This document shows positions 53,376 through 63,104 of a DNA stretch of 64,000 bases, in pieces. Origin of the DNA: Lactobacillus sp. (GTDB lineage Bacteria; Bacillota; Bacilli; Lactobacillales; Lactobacillaceae); contig NZ_JAAVAU010000005.1 in NCBI RefSeq assembly GCF_014803895.1, positions 56,431-120,430 of the forward strand, written 5' to 3'. The translations under genes were made by a program, and so were the position numbers. Below the pieces are notes generated by a model. The model had not been told where the DNA came from. It did not search any database and saw only the letters and a program-made list of their open reading frames with translations. Numbering within the stretch: position 1 is the first letter of the stretch; each line of letters begins with the position of its first letter.

Positions 53376-53405
53376 AAAAAGATATCCATTTCTGGGTATC
53401 TTTCA
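53376..53405 (-). terminator. Hairpin between the secreted-protein gene and the ABC genes
   Basis: On the minus strand AAAGATACCCAgaaaTGGATATCTTTTTG. It would end most transcripts after the secreted-protein gene and let part read through into the transporter, a common dosage device in peptide operons. Confidence 0.7.
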
Positions 53406-53411
53406 AAATTA

Positions 53412-53828
53412 TTAAATAGAATCTGGACTCCATAATCCCTTTACATGAATACGTACATAATTAATACTTGCCGTATGGACACCTAGCATAATATTAGTAC
53501 GACCATACATTTCATATGCTCGATTATAAATCTTAACGCTCTGACCTTGCTTTAAATCATAGCTACCAGTATTAATACTTGCTCCATTTGCACGTACTGT
53601 CCATACATGAGCTTCTCCTTTTCCAATTTGTGTCACACGTGCATAAGATCTACTTTTATCAGTTTTTAATCGTGCAGAACTATAACTACTTCCTTCAAAA
53701 GGACTTAGATTAAATTCAAATCCACTATCTGAGTGATTATTAGCAGACACAATCCCTGTTGTTCCTACTGCAAGCATAGTAGCACCTAAAGCAGCTACTA
53801 TACCGTTTCTTAACATCTTCTTTTTCAT
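53412..53828 (-). CDS. Secreted DUF2712-like protein
   Basis: 138 residues: a typical signal peptide (1-29, cut near VSA-N), then a ~109-residue mature protein with an N-terminal low-complexity stretch, a central beta-rich part (SYARVTQIGKGEAHVWTVRA) and the ending GLWSPDS. That ending is the mark of DUF2712 secreted proteins of lactobacilli and bacilli, whose function is unknown. No cysteines. It lies between a short hydrophobic peptide gene with Rgg upstream and four ABC genes downstream, so it may be a secreted effector or bacteriocin-like protein handled by that transporter. Confidence 0.75.
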   Translation of the reverse strand: MKKKMLRNGIVAALGATMLAVGTTGIVSANNHSDSGFEFNLSPFEGSSYSSARLKTDKSRSYARVTQIGKGEAHVWTVRANGASINTGSYDLKQGQSVKIYNRAYEMYGRTNIMLGVHTASINYVRIHVKGLWSPDSI

Positions 53829-53846
53829 CCCCTTTGTCCTCTTTCT

Positions 53847-53891
53847 TTAAATAAAAACAGATAACAAGATTGGTAACATTGTAATTAGCAT
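53847..53891 (-). CDS. 14-residue hydrophobic peptide, candidate Rgg pheromone
   Basis: Minus-strand ATG 53891 follows GAGAGG by about seven bases and encodes MLITMLPILLSVFI before TAA 53847, 18 bases upstream of the DUF2712-like gene. The core MLPILL resembles MLLPVLL of the peptide at 38259, in the same position relative to Rgg and a secreted protein. Strongly hydrophobic, uncharged, no signal-cleavage site; a SHP-type precursor is the likeliest role. A possible promoter (GTGACG, 17 bp, TAAAAT) lies upstream. Confidence 0.6.
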   Translation of the reverse strand: MLITMLPILLSVFI

Positions 53892-53936
53892 TTTTTTACC
53901 TCTCTATTAGAATTTACATTTATTTTAAAGTAAGCT

Positions 53937-53960
53937 AGCAAATTCGTCACTAGATTCGCT
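53937..53960 (-). promoter_or_regulatory. Dyad near the peptide promoter
   Basis: AGCAAAT (53937-53943) and ATTCGCT (53954-53960) form an imperfect inverted repeat around 10 bases and overlap the predicted -35 region. Candidate Rgg operator. Confidence 0.35.
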
Positions 53961-53964
53961 AAAT

Positions 53965-53997
53965 AAAAAAATAATCGCGAATTTCGCGATTATTTTT
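53965..53997. terminator. Terminator overlapping the rgg stop
   Basis: AAATAATCGCGAA pairs with TTCGCGATTATTT; the Rgg stop codon (53990) lies inside the stem. Confidence 0.88.
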
Positions 53998-54820
53998 CCT
54001 TCGGTAATAACTTTGCAATACTACTCAAGCCATATTTACTTAATACTCTAGCAATTTCTTTAGCATCCTCTTGATTATCCTTTAAAATATCATCCAAATA
54101 CCTACCTATAATTTTATAAACAAAAACTTCTGGTGTCATTGGTACTTTTTCTAAAAGATTTAAAACTTCAGAAACATATTTTAATTTTTTAGTCCATCTA
54201 TTAAATACATAGTTTACACATATTCCTGCAACTAACTCCTCAGTTTCAATATTATTCATATCATTTTCTGCATAATACTGAATTAACTGATATATATAAT
54301 AATCAAGTTCATTACCATCAAAAACAATCATCGAATTAACAAATAAACGCATCCTAGACTCGCTTTTTACCCAACTACTTTCTGTAAATAATATCTGTTT
54401 AACTTTTTGCTTGGTCTTACTATCTATTTTATCTACTGTATTTTTTAAAATATGTTTAATCAGGACTGACCTAATCTTAACTTCTTGACTAACATCACTG
54501 GATTGAATTGTAGCGTCTAATTCATCTATCTGACTAACATCTTTTTGATAAAATACATCTCTCAATTTAGTCGCTAATCTATATTGAAGATTTACATTTC
54601 GACTTTCATAACTTATATATTCTTCCCTAAGCTTCAAAGCAAAATCTTCAAAATTTATCTTATTAGCAGCCAGCAACTTAAACAAGTCATCACTATCAAT
54701 TCCCTGCTGACCTAATTCAATCTTTGAATAATTTGATGCCGTAAAAATCCCTTTTACAAACTTTTCCTGTGTGAGTCCCAACTTAATCCGCTCATCTTTT
54801 AAAGCTTCATTTATTTTCAT
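53990..54820 (-). CDS. Rgg-family regulator paired with the DUF2712/ABC locus
   Basis: 276 residues: helix-turn-helix (NEALKDERIKLGLTQEKF, SNYSKIELGQQ) and Rgg helical-repeat domain. GAAAGGTGAG precedes ATG 54820; longer in-frame starts lack a site. It is paralogous to the regulators at 25692 and 38384. It lies just upstream of the hydrophobic peptide, secreted protein and ABC operon on the same strand, its likely regulon. Confidence 0.86.
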   Translation of the reverse strand: MKINEALKDERIKLGLTQEKFVKGIFTASNYSKIELGQQGIDSDDLFKLLAANKINFEDFALKLREEYISYESRNVNLQYRLATKLRDVFYQKDVSQIDELDATIQSSDVSQEVKIRSVLIKHILKNTVDKIDSKTKQKVKQILFTESSWVKSESRMRLFVNSMIVFDGNELDYYIYQLIQYYAENDMNNIETEELVAGICVNYVFNRWTKKLKYVSEVLNLLEKVPMTPEVFVYKIIGRYLDDILKDNQEDAKEIARVLSKYGLSSIAKLLPKEK

Positions 54821-54899
54821 AATTATCTCACCTTTCTTTTCAATATTGGGACAAATACTAAATTTAGTTTTTATATCATAACAAATTTTTATGCAAAAT

Positions 54900-54931
54900 A
54901 AAGAGCATAATTCATCTAAATTTTGCTCTTT
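54900..54931 (-). terminator. Terminator after the ClC gene
   Basis: AAAGAGCA pairs with TGCTCTTT around a 16-base loop. Confidence 0.65.
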
Positions 54932-54945
54932 ATCTAATCTTAATT

Positions 54946-56502
54946 TCATCCATCAAGTTCAACGCCTTGAAGTTTCTTCATTTTGTCATAAACATACCCA
55001 CGCTGGTTAGTATCCACTTCTAAGACCAACATATCCCCAGCGGCAATCACCGTGCTTCCATCAGGAATAATATCATGGCCGTCTCGCTTAATAATTTTAA
55101 CCAAGGTATTTTCTGGCCACTTAACTTCAGAAATTTTCTTATCAACCAAATGACTGCTCTCATAAACTGGCAAAGTCAATTCATCTTCTGTCCCAATATA
55201 TTCGTCATTATGAGTACCTTTTTTATCCATAGCAGCTGCTAACTGACCGTATATAGGATGTCCACCAAGTAGCTGATCAACTAGTAACGCCACAAAAGCT
55301 ACGACAGCTAATGGCATTAATTGGAAAAGTGAGCCAACCATTTCAGTAATTAATACAATTGCCGTAAAAGGTGCTCTGATAATTGCTGCGAAATATCCTG
55401 CCATGGAGAAGATAATCAAGTTAATGACAAATTTCCCCGGTAATAATCCTAGTTGATTCATTATCATTCCATACACAGCTCCAATCAAGGCACCCATGGT
55501 TAAGATTGGCAAGAAGATCCCACTCGGCAAGCCTGAGTCATACGACACAATAGAGAAAGCAATTCTGAGAATATAGTAAACTCCTAAAGTTCCAATCAAA
55601 GCCCATCCGGTTCCTGTAATCATTTTTGGCAATGCTAAAATTAATCGATTACCCGGACCAGTAATTAATGGTACATAATACATGATTGGTATCAAAATAG
55701 CTAAAGGAATTAGACCATGAAGCCATGAAGGTAAGAAGGTGATTTTAGCATAAACTTTCCTCAAGCTAAATAATCCTACCTTATACAAGTGACCTAACAG
55801 ACCCAAGACAAGGCCTAAAATAAGTAAGTGCCAATACAAGTTAGTTGGTAAGCGAAAATTATAAGCTAATGCCAAGGAGGGTTTTTGCCCAAAGATATTA
55901 GATACAACATAATCAGCTGCAATCGCTCCTACTAGCGCATTCATCCATACCTTCGGTGAAAAATTATGAAAAACTTCTTCAAGTACAAAAAGCGCTCCAC
56001 TAAGCGGTGCTCCAAAAGCAGCTGACAAACCACTTGCTGCACCAGTAGCAAGCAAAACTCTTGTATTAGTTTTATTTTGCTTAAATCCTTGAGCAACACC
56101 TTGACCAATAGATGATCCTAACTGTAGTGAGGGACCTTCTGGTCCTAAAAAAAGACCCGTGCCAATTACCATAATTCCACCGATTAGCTTTCGCCAAAGA
56201 ATGGGCCACCATTGTAAATGAAGCTTACCTTCCATTTGCAATTTAACTTCAGGAATACCAGATCCTCCAACGTGAGGATATTGTTTAACAAAATATCCAG
56301 CAATTAAGCCTACTAAAAACAGACCAACTACAATTGCAACAAACCATACTGGATTACGATGAGCATTTTTAAATAACGTTAGCCAAAAACCTGATGTCTT
56401 TTCAATACCAAATCTAAATAATCCAACAACACCTCCTGCAAGAATACCAACAATTAATGCTTGGCCTAATACTTTCAGATTATTTCTTTCTTCTTTATTC
56501 AT
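54946..56502 (-). CDS. ClC-family H+/Cl- exchanger with RCK_C domain
   Basis: 518 residues: the ClC membrane core (1-430) with GSGIPE (80-85), GPEGP with gating Glu122, GLSAAFGAPLSGALFVLEE and GLPSGIFLPILTMGA, followed by a C-terminal TrkA-C/RCK-like domain (~435-515, EDELTLPVYESSHLVDKKISEV). The gating Glu and the internal Glu cluster favour proton-coupled exchange over a channel, useful in acid resistance. It is preceded by its own start site; divergent features are absent. Confidence 0.9.
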   Translation of the reverse strand: MNKEERNNLKVLGQALIVGILAGGVVGLFRFGIEKTSGFWLTLFKNAHRNPVWFVAIVVGLFLVGLIAGYFVKQYPHVGGSGIPEVKLQMEGKLHLQWWPILWRKLIGGIMVIGTGLFLGPEGPSLQLGSSIGQGVAQGFKQNKTNTRVLLATGAASGLSAAFGAPLSGALFVLEEVFHNFSPKVWMNALVGAIAADYVVSNIFGQKPSLALAYNFRLPTNLYWHLLILGLVLGLLGHLYKVGLFSLRKVYAKITFLPSWLHGLIPLAILIPIMYYVPLITGPGNRLILALPKMITGTGWALIGTLGVYYILRIAFSIVSYDSGLPSGIFLPILTMGALIGAVYGMIMNQLGLLPGKFVINLIIFSMAGYFAAIIRAPFTAIVLITEMVGSLFQLMPLAVVAFVALLVDQLLGGHPIYGQLAAAMDKKGTHNDEYIGTEDELTLPVYESSHLVDKKISEVKWPENTLVKIIKRDGHDIIPDGSTVIAAGDMLVLEVDTNQRGYVYDKMKKLQGVELDG

Positions 56503-56550
56503 TTGCTTTCCCCTACTTATTTGGATTTTTCCTATAAATAGTATAAAACA

Positions 56551-56580
56551 AAAAGCTGTAGCTTTTGCTACAGCTTTTAA
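56551..56580. terminator. Terminator between gnd and the ClC gene
   Basis: AAAAGCTGTAGC pairs with GCTACAGCTTTT around TTT. Confidence 0.88.
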
Positions 56581-56595
56581 GTTTCACATGAAACA
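56580..56595. promoter_or_regulatory. parS-like site
   Basis: AGTTTCACATGAAACA matches 14 of 16 bases of the ParB-binding consensus TGTTTCACGTGAAACA. It lies about 7 kb from dnaA, where parS sites cluster, just past the end of gnd. Confidence 0.65.
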
Positions 56596-56598
56596 CTA

Positions 56599-57987
56599 TT
56601 ATTTTTCTTCGTACCATTCAGTATGGAAAGTACCAGGACGGTCATTGCGTTGGTAAGTATGTGCACCGAAGTAATCACGTTGACCCTGAACCATATTTTG
56701 TGGCAAGTTTGGATTAAAGATGGATTCTAAGTAATTCAATGCAGCACTTAAAGTTGGAGTTGGTATACCAGCTTCTGCAGCGACTTGAACAATCTTCTTT
56801 AATGCAGGCATATTAGCTTTCTTAGTCTTATCAAAGAATGGTGCCTTAAATAAATTCTTCAAGTTGTCATCAGCTCTATAAGCAGACTTAATATCTTGAA
56901 GCATTTGAGAGTGAATAATACAACCAGCCTCCCAATTTTGAGCAATTGTATCATAGTGTAATTGCCAGTTATAAGTATGTGCTGCCATAGTCATTTGTTG
57001 GAAACCTTGAGCATATGAAACAGCCATTGCTAAGTAAAGTGCTTTTTCTAAGTTTTCAACTAAATCTTTAGGAGCTTTTTCGGAATCAATCTTAGGCTCT
57101 GGATCATCTCTAAAGGTTGCCTTAGACATAAATCGAGCAAGAACTGCTTCTGCAATAACAGTAATTGGAGCACCTAAACGAATAGCATCTTCAAGCATCC
57201 AGTTACCAGTCCCCTTATAAGAAGCTTCATTTAGAATATGATCAATAATATGATCATCCGTTAAATTATCTTTTTGCTTTAATACTTTAGAAGTTATTTC
57301 AATCAAGTAAGCCTGAGCTGCACCTTTATCCCATTTTGCAAAAATTTCGCTCATTTCATCATTGGAGCAGTGACCAACAGTTCTCAAGATATCGTATACT
57401 TCAGAAATAATTTGCATAATTCCGTATTCAATACCGTTATGAACCATCTTCACATAGTGCCCACTACCTTCTGGTCCAATATAGCCTACACATGCTTGAC
57501 CACTTGGTGTCTTAGCAGCCATTGCTTCTAAAATTGGAGAAACTTCTTTATAAGCTTCTTCATCACCCCCTGGCATCAAGGCTGGACCATTTAAGGCACC
57601 TTCTTCACCACCAGACACACCCATACCAATAAAATGGATACCTTTCTTTTCTAATTCACGACTACGACGATTGGTATCGTGGAAGTTAGAATTACCACCA
57701 TCAATTAAAATATCGCCTTTATCAAGTAATGGTAATAATTTTTGAATCGTTTCATCAACGGGCTTACCTGCCATAATTTGAATCAAAATTTTACGAGGTT
57801 TTTCTAAAGAATTAACAAATTCTTCCCAAGTATAAGTTGGTTTTAAATTTTTATCTTCATATTGAGCTAAAGCATCTACTTCTGGCTTATCAATAGAAAA
57901 GCCAGAGACCGAGAATCCATGATTTTTAACGTTAAGTGCAAGATTTTTACCCATAACGGAAAGGCCAATAACACCAAATTGTTGCAT
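56599..57987 (-). CDS. gnd: 6-phosphogluconate dehydrogenase, decarboxylating
   Basis: 462-residue enzyme producing ribulose-5-phosphate, CO2 and NADPH (or NADH). Motifs: nucleotide site GLSVMGKNLALNVKNHG at the N terminus, IQIMAGKP, GGNSNFHDTNRR, GMGVSGGEEGALNGPALMPGG, KMVHNGIEYG (catalytic Lys) and the C-terminal QRDYFGAHTYQR. Slightly shorter than the common 470-480. GGAGG precedes the ATG; monocistronic. Confidence 0.96.
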   Translation of the reverse strand: MQQFGVIGLSVMGKNLALNVKNHGFSVSGFSIDKPEVDALAQYEDKNLKPTYTWEEFVNSLEKPRKILIQIMAGKPVDETIQKLLPLLDKGDILIDGGNSNFHDTNRRSRELEKKGIHFIGMGVSGGEEGALNGPALMPGGDEEAYKEVSPILEAMAAKTPSGQACVGYIGPEGSGHYVKMVHNGIEYGIMQIISEVYDILRTVGHCSNDEMSEIFAKWDKGAAQAYLIEITSKVLKQKDNLTDDHIIDHILNEASYKGTGNWMLEDAIRLGAPITVIAEAVLARFMSKATFRDDPEPKIDSEKAPKDLVENLEKALYLAMAVSYAQGFQQMTMAAHTYNWQLHYDTIAQNWEAGCIIHSQMLQDIKSAYRADDNLKNLFKAPFFDKTKKANMPALKKIVQVAAEAGIPTPTLSAALNYLESIFNPNLPQNMVQGQRDYFGAHTYQRNDRPGTFHTEWYEEK

Positions 57988-58192
57988 AAGAATAATGCCT
58001 CCATACTTTCTGTTTATTTATCTTACCTATAGTATACTTTTTTTGAAAAAATTTCGCATAGATTTACTTACTTTTAATTAAAAAGAAAAAATTATATTTT
58101 CAATAATAATACTTTCTCAAAATATATATTTTAGCAAATTCCCGGCTTGTGAAGATATTAACTAGTGAAAATAGAGATTGTGAAAAATACAC

Positions 58193-58217
58193 AAAAAAGC
58201 TCCACTTAGAGCTCTTT
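58193..58217 (-). terminator. Terminator after mnmG
   Basis: AAGAGCTC/GAGCTT hairpin with T6 on the minus strand. The remaining 57988-58192 gap shows no gene. Confidence 0.75.
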
Positions 58218-58225
58218 TACTTTTA

Positions 58226-60136
58226 CTATTTATTTTCTTCTGGTAATTTAGCAATTCTACCCTGCTGAATGTAGGCAGTCAAGATAGCTAAATCAGCTGG
58301 ATTTACACCTGAAATACGTTCAGCTTGAGCAATAGATTCTGGACGAATCTTCTCAAATTTTTGACGAGCTTCAGTTGCTAAACTAGGAATTGCCGAATAG
58401 TCAATTCTATCAGGAATTTTTTTAGATTCCAGACGGTGTAATCTATCAACCATTGCTTTTTCCTTCTTGATATAACCGGCATACTTTAAAGCAATTTCCA
58501 CTTGCTCTTTAACATAACGATCATCAGAAATAGTTTCACCAGTCAATTTTTCAACCGCATCAACACTAACTCTTGGTCGCTTAATAAAGTCAGCTGCAGT
58601 TACACCATTATTTAATCTATCTTGCTTTACACTCGCAAGATATTCTTGAACTTCATCAGTTGGATGAATTTTAATTTCCTCAACCTTTTTCATTGCCTGG
58701 GAAATAGCTTCTTTTTTCTCAAGGAATTTTTGGTAACGTTCTTCATCAATTAAACCCAAATCATGGCCCTTATCAGTTAAACGTAAATCCGCATTATCAT
58801 GGCGTAAAAGTAAACGATATTCTGCACGACTGGTTAATAAGCGGTAAGGCTCATTAGTACCCTTCGTTACTAAATCATCAATTAAAACACCAATATAAGC
58901 TTCATCACGTTGTAAAGTAAAGCCTGGTTTACCTTGAGCACTAAGAGCGGCATTGATACCAGCAACTAAACCTTGACCAGCAGCCTCTTCATACCCAGAG
59001 GTACCATTCATTTGACCTGCAGTAAATAATCCCTGAATATTCTTAGTTTCAAGCGTGTGCTTCAATTGCCATGGCTCAATTACATCATATTCAATAGCAT
59101 AACCTGGTCGCATTAATTCCGCATGTTCAAGACCCGCAACAGAGTGAACCATCTTAAGCTGCACTTCTTCAGGCATAGAAGTAGAAAAATCACCTACATA
59201 AACTTCTTTAGTGTGACGTCCCTCTGGTTCTAAGAAAATTTGATGGCGATCTTTATCAGCAAAGCGGACTATCTTATCTTCAATAGATGGACAATAACGC
59301 GGACCTACACCCTTAATTACTCCAGAGAACATCGGAGCACGATCTAAGTTTTCACGAATAATTTCATGAGTAGTTGGATTAGTGTAGGTCATATAACAAG
59401 ATAACTGGTCTTCTACTTTAATGTAATCCTCATCTTTACTTGTGTAAGAAAAATGACGTGGCTCTTCATCACCTGGTTCTTCCTCTGTCTTAGAATAATC
59501 GATAGTATTTCCATCAACACGTGGTGGAGTACCAGTCTTGAAACGACGTAATTTAAAGCCTAATTTTTCAAGGTTTTCCGGTAATTTAATTGAAGGAAGA
59601 GAATTATTAGGACCTGATGAATAAGCTAATTCTCCGATGATAATCTTACCCCTAGCAGCAGTACCAGTAGTTAAAACCACACTCTTGGCATGATACTTAG
59701 CACCAGTATTAGTAATTAGCCCCTTACATACACCATCTTCTATAACTAATTCATCTGCTACTCCTTGACGCAAAGTAAGGTTTGGGGTGTTTTCTATGAC
59801 ATCTTTCATATGCTCATGATATTGCCATTTATCAGCCTGTGCGCGCAATGCACGAACAGCTGGCCCCTTACCAGTGTTTAACATTCTCATTTGAACATAT
59901 GTTGCATCAATATTTTTACCCATTTGTCCACCAAGGGCATCAATTTCGCGAACAACCGTTCCTTTAGCAGGACCACCAACAGATGGATTACATGGCATAA
60001 AAGCAACCATATCCAAATTAATAGTTAAAAGAAGTGTTTTTTCTCCCATATGGGCTGCCGCTAAAGCCGCTTCACATCCAGCATGTCCGGCACCGACAAC
60101 AATTACATCATATTCATTTGAATCGTATGTTTTCAT
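58226..60136 (-). CDS. mnmG: tRNA uridine 5-carboxymethylaminomethyl modification enzyme, FAD subunit
   Basis: 636-residue FAD protein that with MnmE installs cmnm5 at tRNA wobble uridine. FAD motif [16 protein letters not shown] at the N terminus, then [42 protein letters not shown], and a C-terminal MnmE-interacting domain ([13 protein letters not shown]). Length is standard. It follows mnmE by 16 bases in the conserved oriC-proximal order. Confidence 0.97.
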   Translation of the reverse strand: MKTYDSNEYDVIVVGAGHAGCEAALAAAHMGEKTLLLTINLDMVAFMPCNPSVGGPAKGTVVREIDALGGQMGKNIDATYVQMRMLNTGKGPAVRALRAQADKWQYHEHMKDVIENTPNLTLRQGVADELVIEDGVCKGLITNTGAKYHAKSVVLTTGTAARGKIIIGELAYSSGPNNSLPSIKLPENLEKLGFKLRRFKTGTPPRVDGNTIDYSKTEEEPGDEEPRHFSYTSKDEDYIKVEDQLSCYMTYTNPTTHEIIRENLDRAPMFSGVIKGVGPRYCPSIEDKIVRFADKDRHQIFLEPEGRHTKEVYVGDFSTSMPEEVQLKMVHSVAGLEHAELMRPGYAIEYDVIEPWQLKHTLETKNIQGLFTAGQMNGTSGYEEAAGQGLVAGINAALSAQGKPGFTLQRDEAYIGVLIDDLVTKGTNEPYRLLTSRAEYRLLLRHDNADLRLTDKGHDLGLIDEERYQKFLEKKEAISQAMKKVEEIKIHPTDEVQEYLASVKQDRLNNGVTAADFIKRPRVSVDAVEKLTGETISDDRYVKEQVEIALKYAGYIKKEKAMVDRLHRLESKKIPDRIDYSAIPSLATEARQKFEKIRPESIAQAERISGVNPADLAILTAYIQQGRIAKLPEENK

Positions 60137-60152
60137 TATTTGTATACCTTTC

Positions 60153-61538
60153 TTACTTACCTAAACAGAATTGGCTAAAGAGTTCAGTAATCAACTCATC
60201 TGGTGCACTTTCACCCGTAATTTCGCCAAGAGTATCCCAAGCATCCTTAAGGTCGATTTGCACCAAATCAAGTGGCATTGCATTCTCAACACCGTTTACA
60301 ACATCAGACAATGATTGCTTAGCCTTCTGAAGCAAACCTGCTTGACGCTGATTAGTAACCATTACTTGGTTAGCAGAATTTTCAATTCCAGAGAAGAAAA
60401 GCTTCTCAATTGCTTCTTCAAGTTTATCAAGATTTTCTTTTTGTAAAATAGAGGTAACAATGATTGGACTATCTGTCATTTCCGCAATCATTTCTCGGGA
60501 AATCTTAGCGCCTAAATCACTTTTATTCAAGATAATAATTCTTTTTTTACCATCAGTAAACTTAAGAAGATTCTTATCTTCTTCGCTTAATTCACGGCTT
60601 GAATCGAGTAAAAGTAAGACCAGATCAGCATTTTCTACCGCTTTTTTAGAACGTTCAACACCAATCTTTTCAACCTTATCTTCAGTGTGGTGAATACCGG
60701 CTGTATCTATCAACTTCAGAGGTACACCCTTTACAGAGACATATTCTTCTAAAGTATCACGTGTAGTACCAGCAACATCAGTAACTATGGCCTTTTCATC
60801 TTGAGTAAGATAGTTTAAAAGTGACGATTTACCAACATTTGGACGCCCTACAATAGCAGTTGCTAAACCGCTACGCATAATTTTACCTTCTTGAGCTGTT
60901 TTTAATAGTTGATCAATTTTTTCTGACACAACTATAGCCTTTTCTTTCATTTCTTTGCCGGTCATATCATCCATATCATACTCTGGATAATCAATATTTA
61001 CTTCTTCTTGAGCCATTGTATCAAGTAATTCTTGACGTATAGCTCTAATTTTTTCCATTAAGCCACCAGCAAGTTGATTCATCGCAACTTCACGTGATTT
61101 ATCGGTCTTCGCACGTACAATATCCATAACAGATTCAGCTTGTGTTAAGTCAATTCTCCCATTCATAAATGCACGCTTAGTATACTCCCCAGGATCAGCC
61201 ATTCTAGCGCCATTTGCTAAGAGTAATTGTAAAATATCATTAGTTACAACTATACCTCCATGACAATTAATTTCGACTACATCCTCACGAGTAAAAGTCT
61301 TAGGTCCACGCATGACGCTTACCATAGATTCATCAATAACCTTATTCGCCTTAGAATCTACGATATGACCATAATGAATAGTATGAGTTGGAACTTTTGT
61401 TAAATCAGCTCCTTTAAAGACTTTATTCGCAATTTTAATTGCATCTTCACCTGATAGACGAACAATAGAAATACCACCTTCCCCAATTGGGGTAGAAATA
61501 GCGGCAATAGTATCGAATTGTGTTAAAACTTGTACCAT
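60153..61538 (-). CDS. mnmE: tRNA modification GTPase
   Basis: 461-residue GTPase: N-terminal tetrahydrofolate-binding domain ([22 protein letters not shown]), G domain with [20 protein letters not shown] and NKSD, and the C-terminal redox motif CLGK. Partner of MnmG. The first gene of the mnmE-mnmG pair, downstream of yidC and separated from it by a terminator. Confidence 0.97.
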   Translation of the reverse strand: MVQVLTQFDTIAAISTPIGEGGISIVRLSGEDAIKIANKVFKGADLTKVPTHTIHYGHIVDSKANKVIDESMVSVMRGPKTFTREDVVEINCHGGIVVTNDILQLLLANGARMADPGEYTKRAFMNGRIDLTQAESVMDIVRAKTDKSREVAMNQLAGGLMEKIRAIRQELLDTMAQEEVNIDYPEYDMDDMTGKEMKEKAIVVSEKIDQLLKTAQEGKIMRSGLATAIVGRPNVGKSSLLNYLTQDEKAIVTDVAGTTRDTLEEYVSVKGVPLKLIDTAGIHHTEDKVEKIGVERSKKAVENADLVLLLLDSSRELSEEDKNLLKFTDGKKRIIILNKSDLGAKISREMIAEMTDSPIIVTSILQKENLDKLEEAIEKLFFSGIENSANQVMVTNQRQAGLLQKAKQSLSDVVNGVENAMPLDLVQIDLKDAWDTLGEITGESAPDELITELFSQFCLGK

Positions 61539-61576
61539 TTTTCCCTCTTAAATACTCAAAAAACTAAAAAATTAAA

Positions 61577-61632
61577 TAAAAAAAGCGCCACTCCACCCTT
61601 AAAACATACTAAAGGTGGATAAAGCACTTTGA
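61577..61632 (-). terminator. Terminator between yidC and mnmE
   Basis: CCACC-type nested hairpin (CCACCTTTAG...TTAAGGGTGG inside AAAGTGC/GCGCTTT) followed by T7 on the minus strand. Confidence 0.8.
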
Positions 61633-61665
61633 CTACTTTATCTTCATAGATAATTATTAAATTAT

Positions 61666-62544
61666 TTATTTGCTTTTCTTACGACCTAATCGCTTATATG
61701 TCTTACGCAAACGTTTTTGACGTTCTTGCTCAGCTTTTTTCTCTTCTTCCAATTCACGTTGATACTTGAATGGGTTCTGTAAAATAAAGGTTTGAACAAC
61801 CTGAAATAGGTTAGAAACAACCCAATATAATGAAATAGCTGATTGAAGTCCAACTGCAGTAACACCAATAAAGATAGGCATAATATATGTCATACTCTTC
61901 GTCATACCGTTTTGAGAGGACTTAGGTTGTGACATTTGACTAATATATGAGGACATGAAAGTAAACACAGCTGCTAAAATAGGCATTACAAAATATGGGT
62001 CAGGATGTCCTAAATCCATCCATAGGAAATGTCCATTTTGTAATTGAGGAGTTCTGTAAATAGATTGATAGAGCGCCCACATAACAGGCAACTGAATAAG
62101 CAATGGAAGGCACCCAACATATGGGTTAACCCCAGCTTCCTTATAAAGTTTACTGGTTTCTTCTTGTAACTTTTGACGTGTTTCAACATCTTTTCCAGAA
62201 TACTTTTTGCGTAATGCATCCATCTGAGGTTGAAGACGTTGTTGCTTACCCATACTTTTAATCTGGATAGCATTCAAAGGTAACAAGATAACTCTAATGA
62301 TGATGGTAAAGATAATAATTGCCCATCCATAAGAATTATGAACCAGACTTGCGATCCAAAGAATAAATTCAGACAAGTAATAAAGTACATATCTATCCCA
62401 CCAACTTCCACTGGTGTGGGAAATAGGTGCAACGTGTCCTCCAGTTGCAACAGAAGTACATCCTGTCACCACGAAAGCAAGTGCAACCATTCCTAGTACC
62501 ATTATTATTCTCTTAAAATTTTTCTTTGTTAAAAAGTCCTTCAC
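61666..62544 (-). CDS. yidC: Membrane protein insertase YidC/OxaA (lipoprotein form)
   Basis: 292 residues: lipoprotein signal with VTGC (Cys29), then five helices with the insertase motif IIIRVILLPLNAIQIKSMGKQQ, including the conserved groove arginine, and a very basic C-terminal tail (RLRKTYKRLGRKKSK) that contacts the ribosome. GTG 62544 follows GAGG by 9 bases and lies one base past the rnpA stop, so the two are coupled. It inserts membrane proteins with or without Sec. No jag/khpB gene follows, unlike many Firmicutes. Confidence 0.93.
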   Translation of the reverse strand: MKDFLTKKNFKRIIMVLGMVALAFVVTGCTSVATGGHVAPISHTSGSWWDRYVLYYLSEFILWIASLVHNSYGWAIIIFTIIIRVILLPLNAIQIKSMGKQQRLQPQMDALRKKYSGKDVETRQKLQEETSKLYKEAGVNPYVGCLPLLIQLPVMWALYQSIYRTPQLQNGHFLWMDLGHPDPYFVMPILAAVFTFMSSYISQMSQPKSSQNGMTKSMTYIMPIFIGVTAVGLQSAISLYWVVSNLFQVVQTFILQNPFKYQRELEEEKKAEQERQKRLRKTYKRLGRKKSK

Positions 62545-62545
62545 T

Positions 62546-62914
62546 CTACTTTTCCTCTGTTTCAGTCTTTTTGGTAGATAATACATGCGCTAAATTAAGC
62601 ACATGTTCAAGATTTTTTCTAGTTCTCACCATATCAAAATCACGGGCATATGGTCTAGCGATTACTAAAAAATCTAAATCAGGCTTGATATTAGGCTTCA
62701 TATCCGTGAGCGTTGCACGAATATACCTCTTGAGTCGATTTCTCGCTACTGCAGTATGACCAACTTTCTTACCGACAGAAATGCCGACACGAAAATGCTT
62801 TTGTCCTTCTTTTGGTAAAGAGTAAATAACAAAAGCACGATTTGCCATCGATTGACCTTGTTCGAAAACATTTTGAAAATCTTTCTCAGTTTTTACGCGG
62901 TAGGATTTTCTCAA
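62546..62914 (-). CDS. rnpA: Ribonuclease P protein component
   Basis: 122-residue basic protein of RNase P, which matures tRNA 5' ends with the RNA subunit. Conserved features are [15 protein letters not shown], the RNR motif in [12 protein letters not shown], and [12 protein letters not shown]. It starts at TTG 62914 with AGGATGA upstream. Standard rpmH-rnpA-yidC order. Confidence 0.96.
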   Translation of the reverse strand: MRKSYRVKTEKDFQNVFEQGQSMANRAFVIYSLPKEGQKHFRVGISVGKKVGHTAVARNRLKRYIRATLTDMKPNIKPDLDFLVIARPYARDFDMVRTRKNLEHVLNLAHVLSTKKTETEEK

Positions 62915-62937
62915 TTTTATATCATCCTAACTTAGAT

Positions 62938-62962
62938 TAAAAAAACCACTGAGTGTCAGTGG
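62938..62962 (-). terminator. Terminator between rpmH and rnpA
   Basis: CCACTGA-cac-TCAGTGG followed by T8 on the minus strand, two bases after the rpmH stop. Full termination here would give rpmH mRNA in excess over rnpA. Confidence 0.88.
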
Positions 62963-62963
62963 C

Positions 62964-63104
62964 TTAAGCAGATAAAACTTTTCTACCCTTTTTACGACGT
63001 CTTGCTAAAACCTTACGGCCGTTTGATGTAGCCATACGCTTCATGAAACCATGAACACGTGAACGGTGACGTTTCTTAGGTTGGTAAGTTCTTTTTGTGG
63101 ACAT
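62964..63104 (-). CDS. rpmH: 50S ribosomal protein L34
   Basis: 46 residues, strongly basic: [20 protein letters not shown], then [17 protein letters not shown] and an SA end, the classic bacterial L34. Preceded by GGAGG before ATG 63104. Its position between oriC and rnpA is conserved across bacteria. Confidence 0.98.
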   Translation of the reverse strand: MSTKRTYQPKKRHRSRVHGFMKRMATSNGRKVLARRRKKGRKVLSA

